Shown here piece by piece: positions 1 to 9,049 of a stretch of DNA of 64,000 nucleotides (position 1 is the stretch's first letter; every line of letters starts with the position of its first letter). The stretch comes from Aporrectodea caliginosa (Eukaryota > Annelida > Clitellata > Crassiclitellata > Lumbricidae). Made by a program: the position numbers and the translations under genes. The DNA lies in assembly GCA_020284085.1 (NCBI GenBank), contig JACEVL010000096.1, forward strand, positions 62,001 through 126,000. The letters run 5' to 3'. Below the pieces are notes generated by a model that was not told the DNA's origin, did no database searches, and was given only the letters and a program-made list of their open reading frames with translations.

Positions 1-30
1 TTAGGGGCAAGGATTACAATAAAACGGTAC

Positions 31-126
31 TTGTCGGTTAATTCACCCCATTTCATTTTCTCGTCTACCTTGTCGGTTAATTCACCCCATTTCGTTCTTG
101 CGTCTACCTTGCCTGTTCATGCACCC
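31..126. repeat. 39-bp tandem repeat, 2.5 copies
   Basis: Two adjacent 39-bp units (31-69 and 70-108) both begin TTGTCGGTTAATTCACCCC and differ at a few positions. A diverged third partial unit follows at 109-126. The array sits just upstream of a 5'-truncated mariner remnant. No function is visible. Confidence 0.85.
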
Positions 127-484
127 GAGTAAATGTTTACGCGTTTCTTTCCTTTTAATTCTAATTTTTGCCGCCTTCCGTGAGCTGGCCCAAGATTGGT
201 TAACAAGTCACTGCCCGGACTTCATCGACAAGAATTCATGGCCGCCAAATTCCCCAGATTTGAACCCACTCGACTATGCTGTCTGGGGTGCAATGCTTGA
301 GACCTACAACAAACTTACCACAAAGCCGAAGAACATTCCTGAACTGAAAAATACGCTGCAAATCATCTGGCATGACTTGCCACTTGAGACCATTCAGAAG
401 TCTGTTCTGGGCTTTCGAAAACGTCTGCAAGCTTGCATAAAAGCAAACGGCGGTCACTTCGAACATTCCTTGCACAAAACTTAA
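98..484 (+). pseudogene. mariner-type transposase, C-terminal remnant
   Basis: The open frame gives a mariner/Tc1 DDE-transposase C terminus from about residue 28 onward. It has the third catalytic block NSPDLNPLDYAVWG, whose last acid is Asp (mariner DDxD type) rather than the Tc1 Glu, and the typical ending GGHFEHSL. The first two catalytic Asp and the DNA-binding domain are missing, so the copy is 5'-truncated; the N-terminal part of the open frame is not transposase-like. Downstream non-coding sequence runs to a TIR-like end, CACCCTG at 772-778, followed by the expected TA at 779-780. The same C-terminal ending occurs in the deleted mariner at 54851-55450. Dead fragment; family assignment is firm, subfamily is not. 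Confidence 0.85.
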
Positions 485-870
485 CACTTGGCCTAATCTT
501 GTCAATAACAATAAGTAACCTTGAACCTTGTTGCATTACTGTTTGCGTCGTTACTTTGTTACTTATTGCTGTCAGTAACTGTCTGTTGAAACGAAAATGA
601 CATTGTTTCACTTCAGGGTTACACCATTTTGGTTTTCATGATTCGAATTTCATTAGATTTAGCAAAGCTGTAGATAGATATGTGTCAAATAGACTGGCGA
701 AGTTTTGTAACAAAATGTTTAGCGGTTTTCGAGAAATCTCAATTTTCGTAATGGGGTATTTTTTTCGGCCGCACCCTGTATATGTAGTATGTACTTTCCA
801 TGTCAGTGCGTGAGTCGTGAGCTCGTGACAATTGTCCTATCTACTTCTTATGTGCTGTAAAGCATATAAC

Positions 871-1697
871 TGTAGTTGTAAAAACGGTCAAAACAAAATA
901 AAAAACGAAATAAAACGTCGTTTAAAAAAAAAAATAAAAAACGGAAAAAACGAGAAAAAAAACGGAAAAGAAAATAATTTGACTTTGTTACATCTTTTCT
1001 GCATTAAAAACCTTGTTTACAAAATTTAATTTTAATCAGCAAATAACATAACTTTATAAGTGAACACCAAGTAACTTTAATCTACAACAATTATTTTCTT
1101 TTTCATAAGTTTGGTTTAATAAAAAACTGAGTTATTAAAAATACTGAAATCTTTTCAAATTTAATTGTTTGCACAAGTCCACATAAGTCCATGCTAACAT
1201 AAACAATTAAAAACTAAATTTTTTTACTATAGGCCTAGATTGTACGTAATCCAAAATTGTAGGCCTACTTAAAATTGTGACTTATATAAGAACGTAATAA
1301 TATATTATGGAGTAATATCAGTCAGTTTATCAGTCAATCGGAGATTACTGCGTACAAAGACAACATTTCGCATTTTGGATAACTTAGAAATTCTGATAAC
1401 TTTTATAAATTTTATTTCCTGTACTGTGCTGTTTATTTCTCAACTGATGACACTAAAGAGTGCTATTTTATTTCTCAACTGATGACACTAAATAGTGACG
1501 TAAATTACATGAATCCTTGAAAGGACGGAGACAACGTAAGGGATATCAGACAAGAATAAAATTAAACAAATAGTAACAGACAGTAAATGAATAAACAAAG
1601 TTACATAAAAATATAAAACGGAAAAAACGAGACGAGAAATAAAAACGAAAAACGACGTTTTCTGAAAATAAAAAAAAAAAAAACGTTTTTACAACTA
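871..1697. mobile_element. A-rich insertion with short inverted ends and flanking duplication
   Basis: The ends are inverted copies of TAGTTGTAAAAACG (873-886 and 1684-1697). The flanks are near-duplicates: TGCTGTAAAG followed by CATATAAC on the left (853-870) and by TATAAC on the right (1698-1713). Both subterminal regions are rich in AAACGGAAAAAACGAG-type words. A 37-bp tandem duplication lies near 1431-1497. No protein is encoded: the Lys-rich frame at 832-1029 is an A-rich artefact. Probably a non-autonomous DNA element; superfamily unknown. Confidence 0.5.
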
Positions 1698-1784
1698 TGC
1701 TGTAAAGTATAACAAATTATGTGTCGGGTTATTGTATGTCTGCCTTGCTTCTTAAAATTGTAAGGGGCCCCGTCATTCGATCAG

Positions 1785-2066
1785 CACAGGGCCCCCAAAA
1801 CTGTAGATCCGGGCCTGGATACTCGCCAGGCAGGTATGCCTGACGGCATAGAAAGCTTTGGAGAAGTCCAAAGCAATCAAATGGACATGCTGGTTGGAAC
1901 CACGTATCCCTGTTATATTGTAGATAAGAGCTATAAGGGCTGCAGAGGTGGAAACGGTGGGCCGAAAAGCAAATTGATCAGAGAAGCATCGGTTTTGCAA
2001 AGGATTGGTCAAGAACGGGTAGAAAAAGAGGTATAAAATTTGCTTTTCAAGTATTCTACATAACAT
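1785..2066 (-). pseudogene. Non-LTR reverse transcriptase fragment (family G)
   Basis: Read on the minus strand this gives the N-terminal fingers/palm part of a LINE reverse transcriptase: FSDQFAFRPTVSTSAALIAL, then ALDFSKAFYAVRH. LDFSKAFD.VRH is the motif that carries the first catalytic Asp, which is kept. The fragment ends before the catalytic Y-x-D-D block. The DQFAFRPT wording and the sequences at 57950-58493 and 2800-3330 suggest one LINE family, called G here. It is not colinear with the G fragment at 2800-3330, so the two are separate insertions. Truncated at both ends. Confidence 0.75.
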
Positions 2067-2599
2067 ATCCTACATGATGATGCGGTAATAATATAGTTTA
2101 AAAGGTGCAATCTACGTATGATTCGTATAATAGGCGTCCACTTCGTTACCGAGAATTTATCTACCCTGAAGATGCTCAGTAATGCAACAATTATCAGGCT
2201 TCAACGTCTAAATGAACAAAATTGATATGTAGACAAATGTGGTCCAAACTTGGACGATAATTATTCTTTCATGTTATGTTGAAATTGCCACTCCATTACA
2301 TGTCCACTCCATTACATGTCCACTCCGTTACATATTATACAAAACTGGATTGGACATAGTAGTTAAGGAGTAAACAATGTTAGTATTTCGCCACAAAATA
2401 GCATTACATTAAACCTATTTTTTGAAACCCTCTCGCTACCACCTGCATTCGACATGGGTAAGAAGCTGGTGTGGAGAAATGTGGCTAAGTCAATGGGTAA
2501 AATGTGGCGCATAATTTTTTTGCAGCGTCTGTTTTGAGGTAATTTATCATTTTAGCGTTTTAAATTATTCGCCCATTGTAACATTATTCCTTAAATGGA

Positions 2600-2800
2600 C
2601 GTTGGATTGATGAAACTTTTACTCAAATATATGTTGCATTGATGAAATCTTTTTGCTTAAATAGAAGTTGGATGACGAAAATAATTCTTGCTTAAATAGA
2701 AGCTGGAATTATCAAAGACATATCGCTTAGATAGAAGTTGGATTGCGAATATAATTCTGGCATAAATAGAAGTTGGATCAAAAATAATTCCTGCTTAAGT
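2600..2800. repeat. About 38-bp minisatellite (GCTTAAATAGAAGTTGGAT)
   Basis: At least four diverged units of roughly 38 bp share the core GCTTAAATAGAAGTTGGAT followed by GATGAAAATAATTC-like sequence. Further units occur at about 3351-3440, on the other side of the G-family LINE insertion, and inside the hAT element at 31850-32690. This block is therefore probably the remains of a related hAT-type element interrupted by the LINE. Confidence 0.7.
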
Positions 2801-3330
2801 AAGTAAGTAAGTAAGTAAGTATATCCTTTATTATACCAATTGCTAACCGCATTTTGGTTTACAAGAGAATCACATTTATGTGTTGGGCTAACCTAACATG
2901 TCATAAAAGTTTTGGTGTGCTAGGCTATCTATCCTCGGCATTAAACGCATGCGTAAATCATCCGCAATATAAATGTTTTACGTGCCAGAGTGTCCGCTTG
3001 TGGTATTACCCTATTGTGGGCTCTTGGGCGCAGTAGGTATGGGGTCTGTTTTATCTGGGGCAGCAGTCCGTGTAGAACGTGCGATGGGTTGTTCATAACG
3101 TCATTGAAGAGGCGGGTGTCTGCAGTCGCGTACAGTTGTTCAACATCATGGGCTTAGTCTGATAAATACCCTGCTCGAACTAGTCGACGCATCGTTGTTT
3201 GGAGTCGTGCTCGTTCGCCCTGCCCGACAAAACCCAACCAGGCCGGGGCCGCATATAGCATTCTCGCTACCGTTGATGCCTTGGTGACATCGTCCATCAT
3301 TGTTCCCTTCAGCCCGTGGGCACCCAAAAT
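2800..3330 (-). mobile_element. 3' end of family G LINE with (TTAC)n tail
   Basis: On the minus strand a frame reads LYAAPAWLGFVGQGERARLQ and, after a short gap, a C-terminal block resembling TPYLLRPRAHNRVIPQ, ending in a (TTAC)n tail that appears as (GTAA)n at about 2795-2820. LYAsPAWwGF and LRpRaHNr are recurrent C-terminal signatures of one invertebrate LINE group. The terminal sequence (ATGCGGTTAGCAATTGG, then ATAAAGGATATACTTAC) also occurs at 60020-60071, which fixes the 3' end. 5'-truncated and frameshifted. Confidence 0.85.
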
Positions 3331-3519
3331 AGCGATGTAAAAAAAACAGCTGGTAGAAGATGGATTGATGAAAATAAGTTTTTTGTGAAAGTACATGTTG
3401 GATTAATTAAAATAATTCTTGCGTAAATGGAAGCTAGATTGACGACAGTTGTTATGGACATTGCGATTTTGATGATCGTTATTTTATGCACTCGCTGTTT
3501 TTTTTACATCGCTATTTTG
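3325..3519. repeat. Perfect 26-bp inverted repeat with 143-nt spacer
   Basis: The arms 3325-3350 and 3494-3519 are exact reverse complements (core CAAAATAGCGATGTAAAAAA). The spacer holds units of the 38-bp minisatellite. The left arm abuts the truncated 5' end of the G-family LINE. This may be a fold-back left by LINE insertion, or the ends of a small element. Confidence 0.85.
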
Positions 3520-3759
3520 TGATCGCGTTTATGACGATCGCTGTTTCTTTAGTATTAAAAAAAATGGTAGATTACAGAACAATCTACACATATTTTCTTA
3601 CTCTTGTGTGTGTTAAGATAGAATTAATTTGCCTTTAAAATATCTTCATAATTATACACGAGTGAAACATAACCACTAAGTTTTGTGGGTATATTTTTTT
3701 TAGTAAAATTGGCAGTAATGAAGTGGACATTTATTTTAGTGCAAGACAATGCTGTACTG

Positions 3760-4977
3760 CAGGCATGGGCAACTTCTTTTAACAGAGGGGCCGCCCTCGG
3801 GCAGCTCAGGGGCCGTATGTCAATCGCGGGCTATTTTTTGCAAATTCAGTTGCCCCAGAAAATGAAAATGAAAAGATATAAATTTAATTCTTTTATTGAA
3901 TTTTATTTAAATATAAATTTAAAGATATAAGTACTTAAATTTAATTCTTTTATTTAATTTATTATTAGATAATAACCGTTAAAGCAAATGAAGATAACTT
4001 TATGATGAAAATCTATTCATCTTAATACACACAGTCCTAGACTAAAAACAAAAAATATGTTTTATTCGGTTTTAAAAATACATAAAACTGTTCGTGTGTA
4101 TAATGTAGCCCTCTATCCATTAAATTTTGTTTTGTGAGCTATATTTAATGTGAGATCTGGCATTTCTTCTCACGACACTAATCCGGACTGTTTGCTTTAA
4201 TGCTCGAAGTGGCAATTATTCGAAGTTCATTGGAGAGATTGTCTTCTGTTAGCCTGCATCTGCTTTTGCACTTTGTTAGTGTCATCTTTGAGAAGAACTG
4301 TTCATCGTGCATGGAAACATTGCAACCAGTTTCAGGATATGAAAATCTAAGAGAAGGTTTAGAATTCTGAGAAATGTACAATTTGTAGAACGGCATCAGA
4401 GGTACATGTACCTCACGAAATATCCTTTCCAACAAACTATTGCATTCAATCAATTCCATTTGCATGGAGTTTGGTGTTGAATTGGCATTAATGCAAAAGG
4501 GAGATCTAAACAATAATTGAGATCTAGTTAATGAGCAGCAAATCAGCAAACTGGAACTCTAATTTCAATAAAATTATTTGTTCTATGCACGGCTTGATAT
4601 TTGCAGAATCAGTAAAACATGGAAAATGCACAATGTTGCTTTTTAATAATTGATTTCCCCAGACTAACAACTTCATTTGAAAAGTTCTGATAAATGGTTT
4701 CTAAAGTAGCGACTGGCGAACCTACACAATATGTGGTCTTGCTTCATGCAGGAAGTAGATTACATTGATGACTGAGTAGTAAACTGGTTGACTAGATAAG
4801 ATGCCGGATTTTTAAAACATAACAAGCATGTACAGAAATCCAGACATTTGTGTAGGGCCGGATAAAAGGTTCCCAGAGTGCCAGGTACAGTGCTAGTCTA
4901 AAGGACATGTCAAGGGCCGGTTCAAAGGTCCCCGGGGGCCGGATCCGGCCCGCGAACCGTAAAGTTTCCGAGCCCTG
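3760..4977. mobile_element. hAT transposon, 1.2 kb, 8-bp TSD
   Basis: Perfect 8-bp TSDs CTGTACTG lie at 3752-3759 and 4978-4985. The terminal inverted repeats are imperfect: CAGGCATGGGCAACTT on the left, CAGGGCTCGGAAACTT read inward from the right. Eight-bp TSDs and CAGGG-type ends are hAT hallmarks. The element holds a transposase C-terminal frame on the minus strand (4178-4549). It is much shorter than a complete hAT of about 2.5-4 kb, so it is internally deleted. Confidence 0.93.
4178..4549 (-). pseudogene. hAT transposase C-terminal dimerisation region
   Basis: The 123-residue frame ends with MHDEQFFSKMTLTKCKSR, then LTEDNLSNELRIIATSSIK. This is the C-terminal block of ZBED/GTF2IRD2-like hAT transposases (general form CEqlFSkMk..Ks..R..ltd..Le..LriatssI). 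The catalytic core and BED finger are missing. It lies inside the TSD-bounded element, so protein and ends support each other. The usual CE before the FSKM core reads DE here. A relic rather than a host gene; no intron or host context is seen. Confidence 0.85.
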
Positions 4978-4985
4978 CTGTACTG

Positions 4986-5990
4986 CATGTTACCGAGTTG
5001 ATATTATGAGTTTGCTAGAGATGTAGTTTAGTGACACAATATCGTTCAGATTGTCATGTTGTCATTTGGTGTTGTTTTGGTTTTTCATTATAATTAATGG
5101 AGAAACAGGTTTGGTAACGGAGTGGACATTGCTAATTTGGGTGTTGTCAAAATACATGTAATAACTGATGAATCGAGAATATTAACGCTCAACAGTCAAC
5201 AGCTCATAGAAGCTGATGTACTCTACAGTACGTTGTGCCTAGAGTATGCCGTACATGATTCAAGCCCACACATTACTGGTCAACATAGATGAATAAAATA
5301 ATTATTCATTTGAAATTTAGAAAAATTTGCATCACCAAAAGTGAATATAATCCAATACCAAAAATTGACTCATAAACATATCTCAAATGTATACAGTAAC
5401 GGATTGGACAAATATTTTAGTAGGGCTATTTGTTCTACTAAAACCTTGCTACATTTACATATTAGTGCAAATATATATATTTGTGAAATAGAAATATTTT
5501 CGATTTGCTGCCAAAAAATTGTAATTTGGAAAAACTTTTTTGGCTTGTTGAATTTCTGAATTTAACATGTAACCGGAAAATGACTCAGATGCGAAACGAA
5601 AGATATCAAGCATAGAAGTGAACGACATTAACAAGACATAAGTTAAGCTCTAATTGCATTTGCAAGTCTTAACGTTAGACCTAAATAACACTCAAAATCT
5701 TCACTTTAGATCTAAATGACAATAATAAGTCTATGCCTTATCGACAATAATAAGCCGACATTGTTTAATTTGCATTAGATCACAACACACACAGAACACA
5801 ATAGCCCTTGAATTTCTCTCTTTGCCTCAAATGACTTCAATGGCTTTCCTGGTGTACTTATCTATACGAAACGAGCAAGGGGATGGGCTGTAATTGAAAT
5901 AACGTAATTGAAATTAGTTGATATCACGTAATTTGTAATTGGTAATTCAATTGCATCTTCACATGTATTTTGTAATTTGAAGTTATATTT
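4986..5990. other. No recognisable feature
   Basis: About 1 kb of AT-rich sequence follows the hAT element. The longest frame (5341-5559, 72 codons) has no recognisable motif and a composition like random AT-rich DNA. Around 5895-5960 there are several short GTAATT / AATTAC words but no clear repeat unit. Confidence 0.6.
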
Positions 5991-6279
5991 CACTAGCATG
6001 TTGTACCCCACTTAGCCCGGGTTTTAACATGTGTAATTTTTAACGGCTGAAAATAACGGCTACATACTAACATATTTACTTTATTTGCTGAAGGCTACAA
6101 AAAATATTTAAAATGTCTATATGTGAATGGAAACGACATTTCGATGTAAAAATATTTGCCTTGCCCGTGTATTTCAATTTAATAACCTGTGACAAAGCAG
6201 CTGCGACATTTCGCATTTGAATTTAATATCCGTCACCTATCAAATGACATTGTGCTTCTGTGATTGGTTGCGAAATTAC

Positions 6280-6515
6280 GGGATGACCTAGATTTAAAGG
6301 CGTTTGACTAAAATAATGACCACTTCGAAATCAAAAATTGTTCATAATATTATATCGGAATTTAAAGTAAATTGTGAGCTGAGAATAGTCGCGTTGACCT
6401 GCAAATTCTTATAAGAAAGTTTTATAACATTTTTCGTATCACACGAGCGTTCCGTTCCCGAGCATTTAGCCGGACAAACAGAAGAACAAACTTTCAGACT
6501 TATAATATAGATGTC
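6280..6515 (+). repeat. Family Y repeat, 3' part
   Basis: TAGTCGCGTTGACCTGCAAA followed by a ...GGACAAACAGAAGAACAAAC... terminus matches copies at 37550-37945 (same orientation) and 28560-28983 (opposite). Only the 3' portion is clear; a CCCGGGTTT word near 6017 may be the decayed 5' end. Class unknown. Confidence 0.65.
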
Positions 6516-6527
6516 CCAAAGTAATGT

Positions 6528-6625
6528 CTCTGTCTGTCTGCATGTCTGTCTGTCTATGTCTGTCTGTCTGTCTGTCTGACTCTTTCTCTGTCTCTCTCTG
6601 TCTCTTTCTCTGTATCTTTCTGCAT
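6528..6625. repeat. (TGTC)n / (TCTC)n microsatellite
   Basis: Simple TGTC and TCTC repeats, broken by a few substitutions, directly precede the truncated 5' end of the CR1-type LINE that starts near 6630. Confidence 0.95.
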
Positions 6626-6629
6626 ATTA

Positions 6630-7004
6630 GGCATATTTCCTAACGCTTTAAAAATTGCTAAGGTAGTTCCCATCTTTAAAAGAATTGACAGAAGCGATGT
6701 AGTTAATTACAGACTTATTTCTGTCCTTCCATTCTTCGCTAAAATCTTTGAAAAATTAATGTACGAAAGATTAAGTAATTTTCTCGAAAAACTAACATCA
6801 TATATCCATCTCAACATGGATTCCAAGCTGGTCATTCCCCATCTATGCCATTGTTGAGTATCCAGAATAAGATATCTGAAGCAAGAGAGAATAATGAATA
6901 TTCCCTTGGTGTCTTTTTGACTTGGCCAAGGCTTTTGATACGGTGAACCATAATAGTCTGCTTAAAAAACTTAACAACTATGGCATAAGAGGAGTTCAGC
7001 TTAA
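6630..7004 (+). pseudogene. CR1-type reverse transcriptase, N-terminal block of J1
   Basis: With frameshifts the strand reads ALKIAKVVPIFK, VNYRLISVLPFFAKIFEK, and later a GVF.DLAKAFDTVNHNSLL-like block: the LINE fingers and the first catalytic motif. The normal order (KVVPIFK, then NYRPIS, then SQHGFqagHS, then LAKAFDTVNH) is kept, but one base is missing just before the catalytic block. The break at 7004 falls at GIRGVQL, immediately before the TTAA-type insertion. The J1 reading resumes at 8394 with SYLENLSQVVYCNG. Confidence 0.85.
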
Positions 7005-7221
7005 CCCTCGGGCTACCAAGGGGTGGTTGTTACCACCCCCCTAAGTTTTTATGCATCCAAATTTTTTTTCATATGGAATATAATTTTTACATTTTAGGTA
7101 TCTGTAGCAGATTCATTGGCGCACATTTTGAGGTAAACATCATGGTGGTAGCCCACGCCATTCAAAAGTTATACCCGATATACCCGAGGCACCAGAGGGG
7201 GTGGATACCACCCCCTTAGTT

Positions 7222-7570
7222 TGTCGACTATAGCTTATTGACTATTCTTCCTAGAAGAGAAACAAATATACCATTCTTTAGAGGGAATGCAGGGCTTCAT
7301 TTAAATACTTATATGTTTGTCTTTTGAAAACCGGAAGTGATCAAAATAAATAATAATATGCGTAATATGCGTGAAAAATGGCTGAATGCAAGCACTTCCC
7401 CTTAGTTGTTTATCTGTAGCGTATTCATTTATCTTCCTGGAAGAGAAACAAATATACCATTCTTTAGAGGGAATGTAGGGCTTCATTTGCATACTTAGGT
7501 GTTTGTCTTTTGAAAACCGGAAGTGATCAAAATAAATAATAGTCTACGCGTAATCTGTGTGAAAACGGCT
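7222..7570. repeat. Tandem duplication, unit about 180 bp
   Basis: Two copies of a block containing GAGAAACAAATATACCATTC and CTTTTGAAAACCGGAAGTGA begin near 7222 and 7400. They differ by scattered substitutions. Part of the TTAA-type element. Confidence 0.85.
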
Positions 7571-7652
7571 GAATACAGCATCACAACGTAAACCGATATA
7601 TATATATGTATGGATGTATATTTATACGCATATAAACATATGTAGGGATGTA

Positions 7653-8072
7653 AGCCCCCTCAAAGTCCGACTCACACCTCAACGTGGTGAGGGGTGGCAA
7701 CAGTCAGTAGGGGAGTGCCTGCTGAGGTTATGCCATCAGTGGTGAAGGTCTTGGCCGAAGTACCACCTTAGGGCGCTACGCGAGGTAGACAGGCTCAGCA
7801 GGAACCCTGAAAAAGCTGGCAAACGTGGGCGGCATCGCCGCCTTTGATACCACTTGTGGATATCAGAGCCAGTCCTAAGCCTGGAACTCTCTTTAAGGGA
7901 GAAGTGCGAAGGTCGAACGGATGGGTGCAGATACTCCGTTCGTAAAGAAAAATACGAATGAAATCCAATGCAAGCATTGGACTCCAAAAGGACCTCGGCC
8001 CATGGATCCGATGCAAGCGTTGGACACCTACGTACGGGCCTTCGGTCCATGGATCCTGATGATGATGATGAA
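7653..8072 (+). mobile_element. Short RTE-derived element (SINE-like), 7-bp TSD
   Basis: The flanks are identical GGATGTA (7646-7652 and 8073-8079). The 3' end is a (GAT)n tail, usual for RTE-clade LINEs. The first 160 bp (through GAGGGGTGGCAACAGTCAGT and GTGGTGAAGGTCTTGGCCGA) match, in reverse orientation, the 5' part of the element at 61790-62377, which carries an RTE-like ORF end. This is a 420-bp non-autonomous RTE derivative without coding capacity. Confidence 0.82.
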
Positions 8073-8382
8073 GGATGTATGTGTGTATCTTGGATACATA
8101 GATCAGTTTCAAAACACACATAATTTTATATTTGTTTATCCAAAAAGTACAAAATGTACGCAATAATATAAAAATATCGCTAATTAAGAGGGTTCCGTTG
8201 TTAAAAGTGATGTAATTTCGAGGTGCATTCACATAATGTACAACTAAATATATCATTCTGTGCAGAAATGAATGCTGAATCCAATGTTGTATTACAAGTT
8301 ATGATATGTGAAGCCAAACACGAAATCCGGGGGGTGGTAACCAGGTAGCCAGTGTTACAAAAAAACATCGGTAGCCTGAGGG

Positions 8383-9049
8383 TGTTGTTGTTTTGATAGT
8401 TACCTTGAGAATCTCTCACAGGTGGTCTACTGCAATGGTGCCTACTCGACGATGCGCACAGTCCGATTTGGTATTCCGCAAGGATCGAACCTTGGACCTA
8501 TATTATTCCTCAGCTTCATTAATGACCTTCCAAATGCATCACCACTTATGTACTTCGTGCTCTTTGCCGACGACACTAACATCTTCTATATCCACAGCTC
8601 CCTTGCCAACAACTTATACCAAATAGTGAATGCCCAACTAATTCACATTGCTAATTGGTTTCGTGCCAATAAATTATCACTGAACCTAGATAAGACCAAT
8701 ATTATATTCTTTTCAGGTTCCATAGGAAACTATTGTCTACCACGTTTAATACTCTGTGTATTGATGGTTATCCCATTAATCAAGTAACCTCATCCAAATT
8801 TTTAGGAGTTATATTAGACCAACATCTATCTTGGAAAGATCACATAGAAGCTATTTCCTCTAAAATAGCTAAGAATGTAGGAATTCTAAAACGAGCTTCA
8901 TACCTACTGCCACCCCATGTTCGGTTAACCCTCTATTACACCCTCATCGATCCCTACCTCGCTTATGGCAATATAATATGGGCTTCTAAGTTCTACTTAT
9001 AAATCCAATCTACAAAGGCTGACCATTCTGCAAAAACGAGCTATCCGTT
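8383..9049 (+). pseudogene. CR1-type reverse transcriptase, catalytic block of J1
   Basis: This is the second part of the J1 LINE. GIPQGSNLGPILFLSFINDL and FADDTNIFY (Asp-Asp at about 8568-8573) are intact palm motifs. Then come NWFRANKLSLNLDKTNIIFF, FLGVILDQHLSWKDHI and ILKRASYLLPPHVRLTLYYT (thumb). One frameshift lies near 8730 and another near 8990. The block stops in LQKRAIR at the 9-bp TSD (9041-9049) of the L2/CR1-like insertion and resumes in frame at 11775. The active site is preserved, but the copy is dead from frameshifts and insertions. Confidence 0.9.

Larger units (their letters stand above)
7005..8382. mobile_element. TTAA-type (piggyBac-like) non-autonomous element
   Basis: The ends are inverted: CCCTCGGGCTACC on the left and CCCTCAGGCTACC read inward from the right. 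The left flank is TTAA (7001-7004); the right flank (TGTT) is decayed. CCC-starting ends and a TTAA target are typical of piggyBac. GGGGTGGT/ACCACCCC words recur just inside both ends. The element interrupts the J1 LINE frame exactly. Inside are a tandem duplication (7222-7570) and an RTE-derived SINE (7653-8072). No transposase is present. Confidence 0.8.

Noticed and set aside
832..1029. 65-codon Lys/Asn-rich open frame
   Set aside because: Produced by A-rich simple sequence (AAACGG and AAAAAA words) inside an insertion; no protein character.
5341..5559. 72-codon frame with hydrophobic and Cys residues
   Set aside because: AT-rich region, no motif, no homologous repeat and no conserved context; length is expected by chance.
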